DNA of 64,000 nucleotides from Ailanthus altissimus (Eukaryota > Streptophyta > Magnoliopsida > Sapindales > Simaroubaceae): contig OX327710.1 in the NCBI GenBank assembly GCA_946807835.1, forward strand, positions 12,512,501-12,576,500, read 5' to 3'. The notes below the pieces were generated by a model. It worked only from the letters and a program-made list of their open reading frames with translations, was not told where the DNA came from and made no database searches. Made by a program: the position numbers and the translations under genes. Below, in pieces: positions 50,238 through 62,562 of this stretch; the stretch's first letter is position 1; each line of letters starts with the position of its first letter.

Positions 50238-53200
50238 TATCAAGTTGAGTGTGTGATATACGAATATATATGTAATTTCAAAAATTTACCACATGTAGCA
50301 GAAGCATGTTAATAATATACACCTAATTTAACAAATTAAACACATATATCACATATATATATATATATATAAATATATCTATTATACAAAATTTATATGA
50401 TGAAAAATTGTGCTAAAATAATATGTAAAAATACTTACCTAATTAAGGTAGTTTTACAAAATCTTTAATTCATCCAATTATTCAAGTGAAGAGCTCATAT
50501 TGAAGTGTATTCTTGAACAATTCTAGTTCATAACAGTTTGGTGAGATTATAGAGTTAGAATGATAGCTTTGATTTAGAATTTCAGCAATATTTTGTGTTC
50601 AAACTCTTTGAACACAAATATATGTTTCCATGAAGATAAGTATGGTTTTGGTCATTCATGAAAGGAGAAGAAAAAGAAGATTTCTTTTTGTTCCTCTTAT
50701 CAACACTTTGTAGTCTTTCACTCATTGAAAAACAAGACCAAAGCATTTCACTCTCCCTCAATTGCTTCACTTAGCCGAATCCCTCATCATCCAAGAATGA
50801 ATGATTATCATTCATTATTATTTTAGCCAATAATAATGCTATCTATAGCCCACCATAAGAGATAATTAATCACATTCATCAATTACTCCACTAATTCCCA
50901 TATGGTCGGTCATGTGCACAAAAAATTGAAACAATAAATTCAATTTTATCTTATCTTTAAAAATGGCAAACATTAGGTCTTTTTTGCATTCAATAAACAT
51001 AACACCTAACATTTTTATTTTATTTATCAAGTGGCAAAATGATAATATCCATTTAATATAAATGCATGGTCTACTTTAGTATAAATTACTTGAAATATAA
51101 ATGGTCCACTACCATTTAATATATTTCAACTTTTACCTTATTAATTTAATTTAATTAATTATTCAAAACACTTTTGAATAAATAATTTATTATACTAAGT
51201 TTTACTAGTAAGGGTAAATGGTAAATTTAAGGTAAAATAATCTATGGACCAAATTTTGCCATTTGTCAAAATTCTATTAATTAATAACTCTCATTAATAA
51301 ATTAAATGATATACTTAACATCTAAGTCTTGAAAAATATATATCCTGAGGGATCCTTAAATAATTATTCAATTTTGCTAGAATTTACTATATCTAATTAT
51401 TCAATTCAGTCTGCTACCTTAGTGTGCAATGAGTACACTTTATATTGTGAGACTCTCTAGGTCCACGCTTAGTTTGTCATATAGAGCTCATCCATACGTC
51501 CATGAACGATGCCCCACACACACGTTACAGATATTACAAATCGATATGTTAAACTATGCAAGTTGAGGTTATAGCATATTCGTATAATCCTTCTATCATT
51601 TATATCTTAGAAGAGCATAGATATAAATTATCGTTGTCAAATCTCTATTTGCTTAACCATGAACTTATCTCCAGATTTATATTTTCATAAACAATATCAA
51701 TAAACACTTTTGTAATATTATTTATCCTTCGAAACATATTTTCTGAGGTTTATGCTTGTGGCCACAAGATTTTCTAAAATACAATCTCGGAGTATTAGGA
51801 TATACAACTCACTCATATAAGCTAATAAATCTTATATCTACACACATCGAATTTCATAAGTATTAGACCATACACAGTTACACCCAGCGGTCAGACCATG
51901 AAAACTTTCTAACATGTGTAGAACCAAAATATGATAGATCACTTACAAGTCCACCGTGGTGCTCAAGTCAAAGGACCACAAATACTACTCAACTCGGAAG
52001 ACATTCCATTAACGGCTTTATGAGATGTCTATTGGAGGTCCTCGTGAGTCTGTTCAATATCCAATCCTCTCTGAATACTTGTATCTTTATATGAGCTTCT
52101 ACTAAACTCATAGTTTGTTAAGATTAACCATATGAACCATCAAGATATAGACATACACTAATCTATATTAATGAGTTTCATCGATAGACCCGCATCGATG
52201 AAATTAGATCTAGAAAATAATGTTTAAAAATATATTTGTTAGGGTTGTGCCTACATGTCATCCCAGTTTTGTATGAATATTTGATATCTATACAGAGTAT
52301 TTTTGTTATATCGCTAATTACTTTTAATTATATGGTTTAATGCTTACTACGCTACAAACTTTGTTATATCTGAAGAAGTTCGGATACGGTCTAAAGGAGT
52401 TTAGACTGGTGTTAAGAGCTAGCAAATATTCCAAGAGTTGGAACATTGTCTGTAATGAAACAAATACCTCAGAATATGTTAATAATGATATAGTTGCAAG
52501 AGTTGCAATAGGTTGCTAGGATATGTCATTATGCAAGCATGTTCCCAAATACATAATTTCTAATCTATTTCTACTAACACAGGTCTATTAGTAAATTCTA
52601 TTAATTTATATAGATCAGTGTATGTCTATATCTATCGGGTATAATTGGTTGTTCTTAGCTGACCAAGATTTTAGAGATTGTATATGCATACAGGTATTCA
52701 GTTAGGACTGAATACTGAACAGACTCATGAGGATCCCAATAGACATCCTATGTTGCCGTCAATGGAAGATCCTCTCGAGTTGAGTAGTATACGTGGTTCT
52801 TTGACTTGAGCACTACGGTGGGCTTGTGAGTGATCTACTATGCTTTAGTTTCACGCATGTCAGAGACCTTTTATGGTCTGACCGTTAGGTGTCACTGGGT
52901 ATGGTTCGATACTCATAGAGTCTGGTGCGTGCAGATATGGGATCCATCAGCTCTCATAAGGAGTGATATATCTAGATGCTCCAAGATAGTATCTCAAGAA
53001 ATCTTATGACCGTAAGCAGTTAACCCAGAAAGATGTTTCCATGAGTTAAACAATATGGCAAAGAGTTTTTCTCATATTGTTCAATTGAGATGCCATTCTG
53101 GAGATAGGTTTATGGATGAGCATATGGAGATTTGATGGTGTGAATCTATATCCCCGCACATCCAAGATATATATGATGGAAGGACTATACGTGTGCGTTG

Positions 53201-54724
53201 TAACCTTAACTTGTATGGTTCAACGCGTCGGTTTGTAATATTCGTGACCTGTGCGTAGGGCATGGCTCACAGACTTATAGAATAGTTCCATTTGACAAAT
53301 CAGGCGTGGGCCTAGGGAGTCCTGCAATATAGAGTGTACTCGTTGTGCATTGGGGCAGTGTACTGGATTGAATTGTTTAATCCAGTAATATCCAACATTA
53401 CCACGAAAATGAGTGCGTGTCAGTATCTAAGTGTTAAATAAAAAAATTAGTCAATAATTATTATTTACTAATTGTAAAGTGACACGTGATGCATTGTAGA
53501 CCCTCGGTTGAGTTTACCTAAGTGTGGGATTTGGTGGGACCTGCTAAGGGGTATACTTTGTAACTATTTATGATGGGTAAAATAGTCATTTCACACTTTG
53601 ATTATTTAATATTTAAATGTTCAATAATCAAATATCTCTAATATAATATATTATAATATAATATTTTATTTATAATAATATAATATATATAATGTATGAT
53701 AGTTGTCATGCATTATATATATTTAATATTATTTTTTCCTTTGTTTATCCTTTAATTTTGCCAACAATGCTTCTTTTATTTATATTATATTGTGATATTA
53801 TTTTTTTAATGCTTAAAGATATATATATATATATATATATATGTGAATTGAAACGGAAATGTGAGAGGGGGAATTGAAATCAATTGAAACAAGAGAAAAA
53901 CAAAAGAAAGAAAAAATGGGTGCCATTTTCCTTTCCATTTCTGTTTCTTGCTCAACAAGAAGGAGAAGCAATTGTTGCTTCTATTTCTTCTTATTTTGCA
54001 CTGTGAGAGAGACAAGAGCAAGCTTAAGAACCGGTCATTTGGATTAAGTGTTAATCCTACATTAGATAAAGGAGTTGCTATTCTAGATTATCAAGCTTAC
54101 CAAAATTGATAACTAGAACTGATAACGAGAACACCTCCATGCGGACTCCGGGATAAAACGTGTAAAACGTCACACGTATTTATAATTTCTCAATTTTATT
54201 ATTTATGTATTAATTTGATTAATATATTATTAGTGTGTTAATTTTATATTTTTATATTCCGCTGCGTTAAAATATATATTAGATGCGTATTTTTGAATTA
54301 ACACACTACCACATGCATACACCTGAACACAGTAGATCCCTTACAATATTTGCATAATGACATTTTCTAACACCATCTGCAACTCTTTACAGCTACGTCA
54401 TTACTAATATATTCTCAGGTCTTTGTCATATTTTAGATAAAGCTTAAACTCCTTAAATTTCGCTAACTCTTACAACCTGTTAACTCTTAGTACAACTAAC
54501 TCTTAATACTTATAATTATTAGCATTACTAACTCTTAGCATTGATCTAAACTCTTTTAGACCAGATTTGAACTCTATCAAATCATACAATGTCTGAAATA
54601 TAACAAGCATCTTAACATTTAATAATTAATAATATTAACAATTTAATTAGAAATGATAATTGTATAAATATTATAATTAAATAATTATATATAATGGGAT
54701 GGCACGTAAGCATAAATTCCAACA
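50238..54724 (-). mobile_element. TGTTAGGG-family LTR-like unit, copy G, itself split by copy D
   Basis: On the minus strand it starts at 54724 with TGTTGGAATTTATGCTTACG and ends at 50238 with ...CAACTTGATA. It is flanked by a perfect 5-bp duplication, GTAAA (50233-50237 and 54725-54729), and sits in the middle of the minisatellite. Without copy D it is about 2.37 kb. The central blocks at 51,410-52,230 match copies C and F. No coding content. Confidence 0.88.
52237..54345 (+). mobile_element. TGTTAGGG-family LTR-like unit, copy D, nested in copy G
   Basis: It starts TGTTAGGGTTGTGCC, ends GATCCCTTACA, and is 2109 bp long. A perfect 5-bp duplication, ATATT, flanks it (52232-52236 and 54346-54350). 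The interrupted copy G resumes with 'tttgcataatgacattttct', which is continuous in copies C and F. TG...CA ends and a 5-bp duplication point to a solo LTR, although the ends also form an 8-base imperfect inverted repeat (TGTTAGGG/CCCTTACA). Confidence 0.92.
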
Positions 54725-55390
54725 GTAAAAACCTTTCTTTAACCCTCTTATTCTATCTTTAGAAGTTTGAATCTGGTTCCTTTTCTTTTAAAAGGCGAAG
54801 GAAAAGTGGTGGGAATCTTTCTCGCACCCTTTTCTTCTATATTTGGAATTTTGGATCTTAGATTCTGTTCTTTTATAAAGGACGAGAAGAAAGTAGTAGG
54901 AACCTTTCTTCTCGGAGCATTTCTATCTTTGGAACTTTAAAATATGTTCCTTTTGTTTTCTAAGGGACAAGAAGAAGATAGTAAAAACCTTCTTTTTTTC
55001 GAACCCTTTCTGAGCTAGAACTCTGCAACTAGTTCTTTTTCTTTTCTGAGAGATGAAAGGAAGGTAATGGGAACCTTCTTTCTCTCAGACCCTTTCTATT
55101 TCTAAAACTCTGCAACTGATTATTTTTTTCTTTTCTAAAGGATGAGAGGAAGGTGGTGGGAACTCTCTTCCTCTTGAACTTTTTCTATTTTTGGAACTCT
55201 ACAACTAGTTTTTTTTCCCTAAGAGATGAGAGGAAGGTAGTGGGAACCTTTCTCGAACCTTTCTGTTTTTATAACTCTGTAATGGTACCATGTACTTCAA
55301 TCTCCTTAGTGTTTTAAGTAAGGTATTAAGTACTTCGGGCCTTCATTTCTCTCGTTTAAATTGTAAAGGGAATGTACTAAGTACTCCATT
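54725..55390. repeat. Minisatellite, right part, then GTACTAAGTACT units
   Basis: Continuation of the 82-90 bp array (about six units to 55,265) and then three units of the GTACTAAGTACT type. It was contiguous with 49,335-50,237 before copy G inserted. Confidence 0.82.
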
Positions 55391-57676
55391 CTTTTCACGC
55401 CTGTTTTATTGTTAATGCTTAATCATTGTTGAGCTCATAACTAATGCAGCCCAACATAGTATTAAGCTCAATTAAAGAATCACTCACAAGAGAAAACTAG
55501 ATTCATATAAAAAGCCTAGGTTTAAAATTGACAACAGAACCAATAGGAATTGACAAGGTAAGTGAATTGTTAGACCAAAGTAAAGGCCCACCGAGGAGGC
55601 AAAATTACTGAAATGCTCTTCGAACAAGAAGAACCCGAGTTTAAGTACACATAAGAGTCATGTTTGAACTCAAGCTTCTCTCGCGTTTTTCATCAAGAAA
55701 ATGTATAGAGAGCTTGAGTCAGGTTTGAACACTTCTTTTCTTACTGGTTTCTCTTTTATCACATTAAGTTTTATTAGATTATAGTTGTTGCACATCACAT
55801 TAAACTATATCACATATTTGATAAAATTCACCATGTATTTGATAAAGATTGTGACCATGTTCTACCTTACAATTAATCAACTTCTTGCTTAGAGAGGAAT
55901 TATAATTGAATTCATCAAAAGGAATGGATTAAGTCACTTTAAACCTAAAACAGATTGAACTTCATCTTATCACAAGACTGTTTGCATGTTAATTAAACTT
56001 TACCACTTTGCATTATAAAAAAGCATGTTTTATACGTTTGCATTCATTCAAAAACACATTTAGAAATACATTGAGAAAGCATAGCTAAATAATCAAATAA
56101 CTCTTGAGATTTTTAAATTATCTTTAAGAGCACACACACACCCAAAAATTTAGAAACCTCTTGATTGCTTGATAAACACCCTCACACAACACATAATCTT
56201 TTATGCTATTACTGACTTAGGCGTCAAGGTATTTTTTTCTTGTAGGAGGACGACCTTATCTCTGAAAGATGTTTTTGGAACTAATTGAGCATTGAACAGA
56301 AGGCCATTCTCAAGAATACTTTGAAGAACTCAGGGCGTAGAAGTAATTTCTCGAAGTTCTTAAAAACCAAGAACTTTAATCATAAAAAAAAAAATTGATT
56401 AAAAAAAATCATATTTAGATAGGAATTCATATGTAAAACGTTTTTAGCTTGAAAATTCTACAAAATTAGAATGAACTCCTCTTCCATGGTCTATCATAAA
56501 TATTCTCTTTAAACTGGTTCATGACAATTATGTAGAGTCCTTCTCATATTTTGAACATCATTTTATAGCATAGATCAAAGCAATGAGCAATGATTTGTGT
56601 AAGATTTTATGTTTTCCTATGTAAATTATATTTGTACTTCTCCACTAGCACTAGTTAATGCCTTGGTGATTTTGCTTTTGCGTTTTCCTATTGTAAACCT
56701 TTTTAGAAGCCTTCTGTGAGCCCTCTTTCTATTTTCTTTCTTTATATATATATAAAAAACACATAATTCTGTACTTAAGCAGAGGAAAGAATCGAAGCTC
56801 GGGTCGGGTATGCCCATGATTCTATTCTTTCTCATCCACGAATCTCTGTCCACAAAGCTGAGTCCTTCTTATTTTCAAGAATGAATGAAAGGTATTTTTT
56901 ATTCACCTCAGTGAGGCATTCATCCTTTGTTCGTGAATCACAATTCTAGTTTGGAAGGCCCTTCTTGAGCCAATAATGTACAATATATAGTGTAGAGAAA
57001 AGTAGAAATTGTCCCAGTTCGGAAACTGAAGTATAGGGGCTGTAACTAAGCACTCCTTGAAATAGTAGAACACATTTGGATCAAAGGTACGCTATGGATA
57101 ATAGGCTGATGACTCTCAAGAGCTCTTATCGCCTTCAAGAGTCAACTTATTTAATAGCTCAAGCCAGAGAATAGATTATGTTGGGCAGAAAAGCGAAGCT
57201 AACCACTGCCTAGAAAAAATAGGAGTTTCAGGCACCCTCGTGGGAGACATTGGATGTTGTCATTTAGTCTCGATCAGTCTTCGTTGGGTTTTCCCTTTCT
57301 CATAATGTCGTGAGAGGCTTTGTCCCATTTTGTGTAGCCTGATTCTAATTTCGTGAATAGAATTGGCTTCGCCCTGACCTAATGGTTAGGATGAGCTTTC
57401 GGGGTGCTAGCCCTAAACTCTTTCTTTTTTCTTTTTATATATATACAATTTATATATATTTTGCCTTAATTCGTGAGCTTTGTACTTTTTATCATTGACC
57501 ATGCACTATATACCTTAATTCGCGAGCTATGATTCCTTTCCTTCTTATTTTAATTTGATTTCTTTTTTTTTAATTTATCTTTTTTCTTTTCCCTTGTCTC
57601 TTCACGTTGCATGCAGCCCATGTGCGAGCTTGATTGCTACCAATCTTTGATTTCTTACTTTTAACATCTGTGACTT

Positions 57677-57711
<35 letters not shown>

Positions 57712-57789
57712 GTGGATCAAACTCTCTATATCCCTTTTTTTTTCCTTTTTATTCAAAGTTTTTCATAAACAACATCACTCAAAGTTCTA
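55391..57789. other. Unassigned DNA, no gene seen
   Basis: No frame with protein-like composition. It contains a (TA)n microsatellite at about 57679-57710 and T-rich tracts at 57,540-57,600 and 57,735-57,755. It probably belongs to the same old element as 47,316-50,237. Confidence 0.45.
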
Positions 57790-58070
57790 AAGCCTTAATT
57801 TCATAAAAAAATTATGTCTTCACCCTTTGAATTGTCTTGAGTTATCGTGAAAGAACATCGCCCTTCTACAAAAAAAGAATACTTTGAGACTCAAATCAGT
57901 AAATATTCAACAAACACGTAATGTATGTGGGGGTACCTCAAGTAAGAGGATTATGCTATATATTTTCTCTCAATATATTAAAGAATATAGTACTTAATTT
58001 CGGTATATTTCTCTCATTTTTGAAAGTTTTTTAATATTGTTCTAAATGAATTATTGTTCATTATGTATGT
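57790..58070. repeat. 270-bp dispersed repeat, right copy
   Basis: Same orientation and order as 44190-44460. See that entry for shared blocks. Confidence 0.65.
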
Positions 58071-58154
58071 CTGAATAGAAAATAACAACAGTTGGGTTGT
58101 ACCACTTCATGAACTCCAAAGAAAGGTAAAATGACCAAAACGGTCACGTGAGGT

Positions 58155-58731
58155 AATTAGAGCACAAGACACAAGATATACATGATTTAACCAAAACGCC
58201 TACGTCTACGGAGGATCCATGATCCATCTTCTTTTATTGATTAGATCACTGAGTACCTTCTTATATCACCATAATCTTATACAATCTCTTAGTATCTACC
58301 ATTATAAACCTCTAAGTATCTCTTTAGATCACTATGATCCTTACAAGACCTCTTAGTATCCCTCACCCCATAAGAGATTTTACCCAAAGAATATAAAAAT
58401 AGCCCAAGCCTCTCACAAAAGAATCTATACGAAAAGGTTACACCATAGTTCATTTCGTATTTAGTGCTTACTTAGTTCCACTATTCCTTTTTATGGTTAC
58501 ATCTTGATACTTTAGATGTTTGGCTTTCTCTTGTGTTTAGAATGGCTTATATAGTGAGTAAAACACCTTTAAAAAACTCTAAACATTGTTGGAATAAGAT
58601 TCTACATGTTTAGGAGTCCAAAACCCCCTCAAAGAAGTCAAAAACGAGCAAAAAATGGACATCTCCAAAACGGATGCTGCAACAATATTGCGACCTTGTT
58701 TCAGCGCTGCGGCGTACAGCTTGGATAGCCA
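58155..58731 (-). mobile_element. 3' LTR (or fragment) of a short retroelement
   Basis: Direct repeat of about 62,790-63,346: 'cttagtatctaccatt', 'gggttcca', 'ttaggagtccaaaacccc' and many more blocks. Read on the minus strand it starts TGGCTATCC at 58731, right after the purine tract AAAGAAATAGAGGA, a good polypurine tract. Its lower end is approximate because homology fades near 58,155. Confidence 0.7.
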
Positions 58732-59523
58732 TCCTCTATTTCTTTGCCTTTTTCTTGCTTTCAGTCCCGTCTTGCTCCTCCCTTATGCATCCAATGCGTG
58801 CTTAACATCATAGCGAATCTCCTCACAGTATTCATCTCAATTCTTTCCTATACAAGATTGTTGAATCACCAATTTTCAACAAAACCCTCATTGTTTCAAA
58901 ATCTCTCTCCATAAAGCTAACCAACACCATCCCTTCATTGACCAATGCTCTCTAGCATTATCTATAGTCAATTCCAAGACTTAACTAAGGTTTGTGACTA
59001 GGTCATCAAAGGTTTTTGAATGTTAATACCTAAAGTAGTCTTAATATTTCGATCTCTTATGTGCCGAAGACACATGAACACAATCATTTAATGGCTAGAA
59101 ACTTAATCTTGCCATTACTACTCTTCTTACACATTCTCTTTTCTCTCATACCACAATGTGAGATAATTTAAAAGCTGCTTTATGGTATGTATTATATCAT
59201 CAACCCTATGTTGAACCTTTACAAGCACTTTTCTTCAAGTACATAGCCTTTTTTTGTGTTTCTTACCCCTCGATCCTTTTGCATCTTCTTTTAGTATTCA
59301 TTCTTTTGTCTTCCATAAATATCTTATTCTAGCAGTCCCAAGTCCATTAAGTTTTTATGAGATTAAGAACAAAATTTCATACTTAGTCACTCCCTTGCTT
59401 TTTCACCATGTAGTCTCAATCTTATTCTGTCAATCTTTTATGACTTAGCAAAAGTCATATCTTAACCCTTAGTGGATCTACTATTGATAAATAACGATTC
59501 TTTATGACTCATATGGAAATAAT
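58732..59523 (-). mobile_element. Interior of the short retroelement, part 1
   Basis: AT-rich DNA between the 3' LTR and the insertion of copy E. It continues at 62,101. No intact frame on either strand, so the element is non-autonomous or heavily decayed. Confidence 0.5.
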
Positions 59524-62100
59524 TGTTGGGGTTGGTGCTTACGTACCATCCCTGAATATACACATACTTGTGTATTTATATAAATGTACATTCCTATTAA
59601 ATCGCTAATACCCATTAATATGGTACCATGCAATGTAACGTTATAGACATTGTACAATCTGAAGTTGTTCAGATCAGATCTAAAGGAGTTTAGATAAGGG
59701 CATATAGTTAGTCATGCTGAGAGATATAAATGCTAAATGTTAGCACAGCTAAGTGTTGGCTAGTTATAATACTCAGCAGATCCCAGAGTTGGAGCATTGT
59801 CTGTAATGGGACATAAACTTGAGAATATACTAGTAACTGCATAGTTACAAGAGTTGCAATCGGGTGCCAGGAAATACTAGTTGCCCAAGTATGTTCTCGA
59901 ATAATTGTCCCTGATCTATTTCTACTGATGCGGGTTTGTCGGTGGATACCTTCATATATAGATTAGCATATGTAGTACTTATATGTTATAGATGGTTGTT
60001 CCTAGTTGATCGTGAGTTTGGAGCGCGTATTGACATATGGGTATCTAGTTGGGACAGGATATGAGACAAACTCATGAGGGCCTCTGATAGATACCTATAT
60101 GTAAGTCGTCAATGGAGAGTCCTCTCGAGTTGAGTAGTATAGGTGGTTCTTTGACCTGAGTGCCACGGTGGGCTTGTAAATGATCCACCATACTTTAGTT
60201 TCACGCATGCCACAGACCTTTCATGGTGTAACCGCTGGGTGTCATTGGATATGGTACGATTCTTATGGAGTTCAATGTGTACAGATATGAGATTCGTTAA
60301 CTTGTAAAGGGAGTTAGATATCCAGATGCTTCGGATTGTATCTCAGAAAGTCTTATAGCTATAAGCATAAATTCCGAGAAAAAGTTCTGCTAGGGTGGAA
60401 CAATATGGCAAATGAGTTTGCGCATATTGTTCAGTGAGATACAAATCTGGAGATAAGACATGGATGAGCACTAGAGGATTTGACGGTGATAATCTATATC
60501 CCTGCACATCTAGGATATCATGACGGAAAGACTATACGTATGCGTTGTAACCTCAACCTACATGGTTCAATGTGCTGATTTGTATATCCGTGACGTATGC
60601 ATAGGGCATTGCTCATGGACTCATGGAATAGTTTTATTTGACGAATTGAGTGTGGACCTAAGGAGTCCCGTGATATGGAGTGTACTCGTTGTGTACTAGG
60701 GCAGCATGCCAGATTAAATTATTTAATCCAACAATATTTAGCACTATCATGGGAATGCGTGCATGTCTGTATTTAAGTGTTAAATATAACAATTATTCAA
60801 TAATTGTTATTTACTAATTGTATAATGATATGTGGTGCATTGTAAACCCTTGATTGAGTTTTTCTAAGTGTGAAATTTGATAGGACCCACTAGGGGATAC
60901 TTGATAACTATTCATGAGGGAAAAAATGGTCATTTCACACTTTAATTATTTAATTGTTAAATAATCAAAATATCTCATTATTATATATTTTTATATTATA
61001 TGATATTATATTTATATTATTATTATATTATAATGTGTTAAATATAACAATTAGTCAATAATTGTTATTTACTAATGGTATAATGACACTAGGGGTATAC
61101 TTGATAACTATTCATGAGGGAAAAAATGGTCATTTTACACTTTAATTATTTAATTTTTAAATAATTAAAATATCTCATTATTATATATTTTTATATTATA
61201 TGATATTATATTTATATTATTATTATATTGTAATGGGTTAAATATAACAATTAGTCAATAATTGTTATTTACTAATTGTATAATGACATATAGCGCATTG
61301 TGAACCTTCAGTTGAGTTTACCCAAGTGTGTGATTTGGTGAGACCCACGAGGAGGTATACTTGGTAACTATTTATAAGAGAAAAAATGGTCATTTCACAC
61401 TTTAATTATTTAATTATTAAATAATCAAAATATCTCATTATTATATAATTTTATATTATATGATATTATATTTATATTATTATTATTATATTATAATGGG
61501 TTATTGGTTGTCACCCATTATAATAATATTATATAATATATTATTATTATTATTATATGTTATTATATATATATATATATTGAGATTGTGTGAATGGGTA
61601 TTGTGTGTGGATTACGGGAAATGAAATGGAGTCGAGAAAGAGAAAAAGAAGAAGGGAGAAATAGAAAAAAAATGAAATTGTTTTATTTTTTTCTTTAGTT
61701 CCAAAAGAAATAATTATGAATTGCTTCAATCTCTTCATTTTCGTTCCTTTTAGAGAAAAGGAAGAATACACACCACTGGTCATTTTGAAGTTTAAGACTT
61801 AAACATAGTGCTGGCCATAAGGTTACTGTTCTAACTTGTCAAGCTCACTGTGTCGGTGACTAAAACTGCCCGCAAGTTGGTCTCCATGCGAACTCCAAGA
61901 AAATACGTGTATAACATTACACGCTCAGGTAAGTTCTCAACACTACTAATATATTAATGAAATTAATATATTTTATTTATTGAGTTTATTATTTATTTAA
62001 ATGCTTCCGCCAAGTATAATATGTATGTGATACGTATTTAAGGCAATAGACACAATTACACATGCATATACCCACATGTATTAGATCCCCGATAAGAACA
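59524..62100 (+). mobile_element. TGTTAGGG-family LTR-like unit, copy E, with an internal triplication
   Basis: It starts TGTTGGGGTTGGTGCTTACG, ends GATAAGAACA, and is 2577 bp long. Flanks ATAAT and ATAAC differ at one base. A 200-264 bp block is present three times (60779-61500). Without the two extra units the copy is about 2.12 kb, matching copy D. No coding content. Confidence 0.85.
60779..61500. repeat. Tandem triplication inside copy E (258, 200 and 264 bp)
   Basis: Units start 'gttaaatataacaattattc' or 'gttaaatataacaattagtc' at 60779, 61037 and 61237. Each ends in an AT-rich 'tattatattataatg' run. The middle unit lacks some 58 bases between 'aatgacac' and 'taggggtata'. Confidence 0.92.
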
Positions 62101-62546
62101 ATAACCTAAAACCAAATAGTTCATTCATCAAACACATGTTCCTCCAAAAGATCTTATGCTATCAAGGTCTTTGTCTAATCATTCTATAGACTTGCAAATC
62201 CACATTCTTTCTATCTTAGTTTTTCTCTCCGGACTATTCCTTATTAAGTACTATAGACACATTTTGGAATTACTATTTAATCTTAATTTTTCTTTTACTG
62301 CCATCTTTATTTTGTGTCAAATCTAAATTATTCATCTAACTAGGATTTAAATGATGCCATCTTCTTGATAGTTTCTTCAAGAGTGATCTCTAAAAGAAAA
62401 CTCACTCGTAAGGCCATCATCTTTTTCTCTTTCAGATAACCATATTCTCTATTGTTCTTCCATTATATTTATGAGTCCTTATGGTTGACAACCTTTGCTT
62501 TGTAATCTGGTTCCGTTGCCTATGCTCTGCAATCTAAACTTCAAGC
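62101..62546 (-). mobile_element. Interior of the short retroelement, part 2
   Basis: It continues from 59,523 after copy E. Read on the minus strand it follows directly after the primer-binding site, where gag would be expected. Short protein-like runs are broken by stops. Confidence 0.5.
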
Positions 62547-62562
62547 TTTGCTCTGATACTAA
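62547..62562 (-). promoter_or_regulatory. Primer-binding site matching initiator tRNA-Met
   Basis: On the minus strand TAGTATCAGAGCAAAG is one base from the common plant PBS TGGTATCAGAGC over its first twelve bases. It directly follows an LTR end of the form ...GCTATACA. Confidence 0.75.

Noticed and set aside
57340..57420. Possible tRNA-like 'cctaatggttaggatgagc' motif
   Set aside because: It lacks a matching B box at the right distance and has no acceptor stem.
59254..59448. 64-codon plus frame
   Set aside because: It lies in the decayed interior of the short retroelement, on the strand opposite to its LTR orientation, with no domain.
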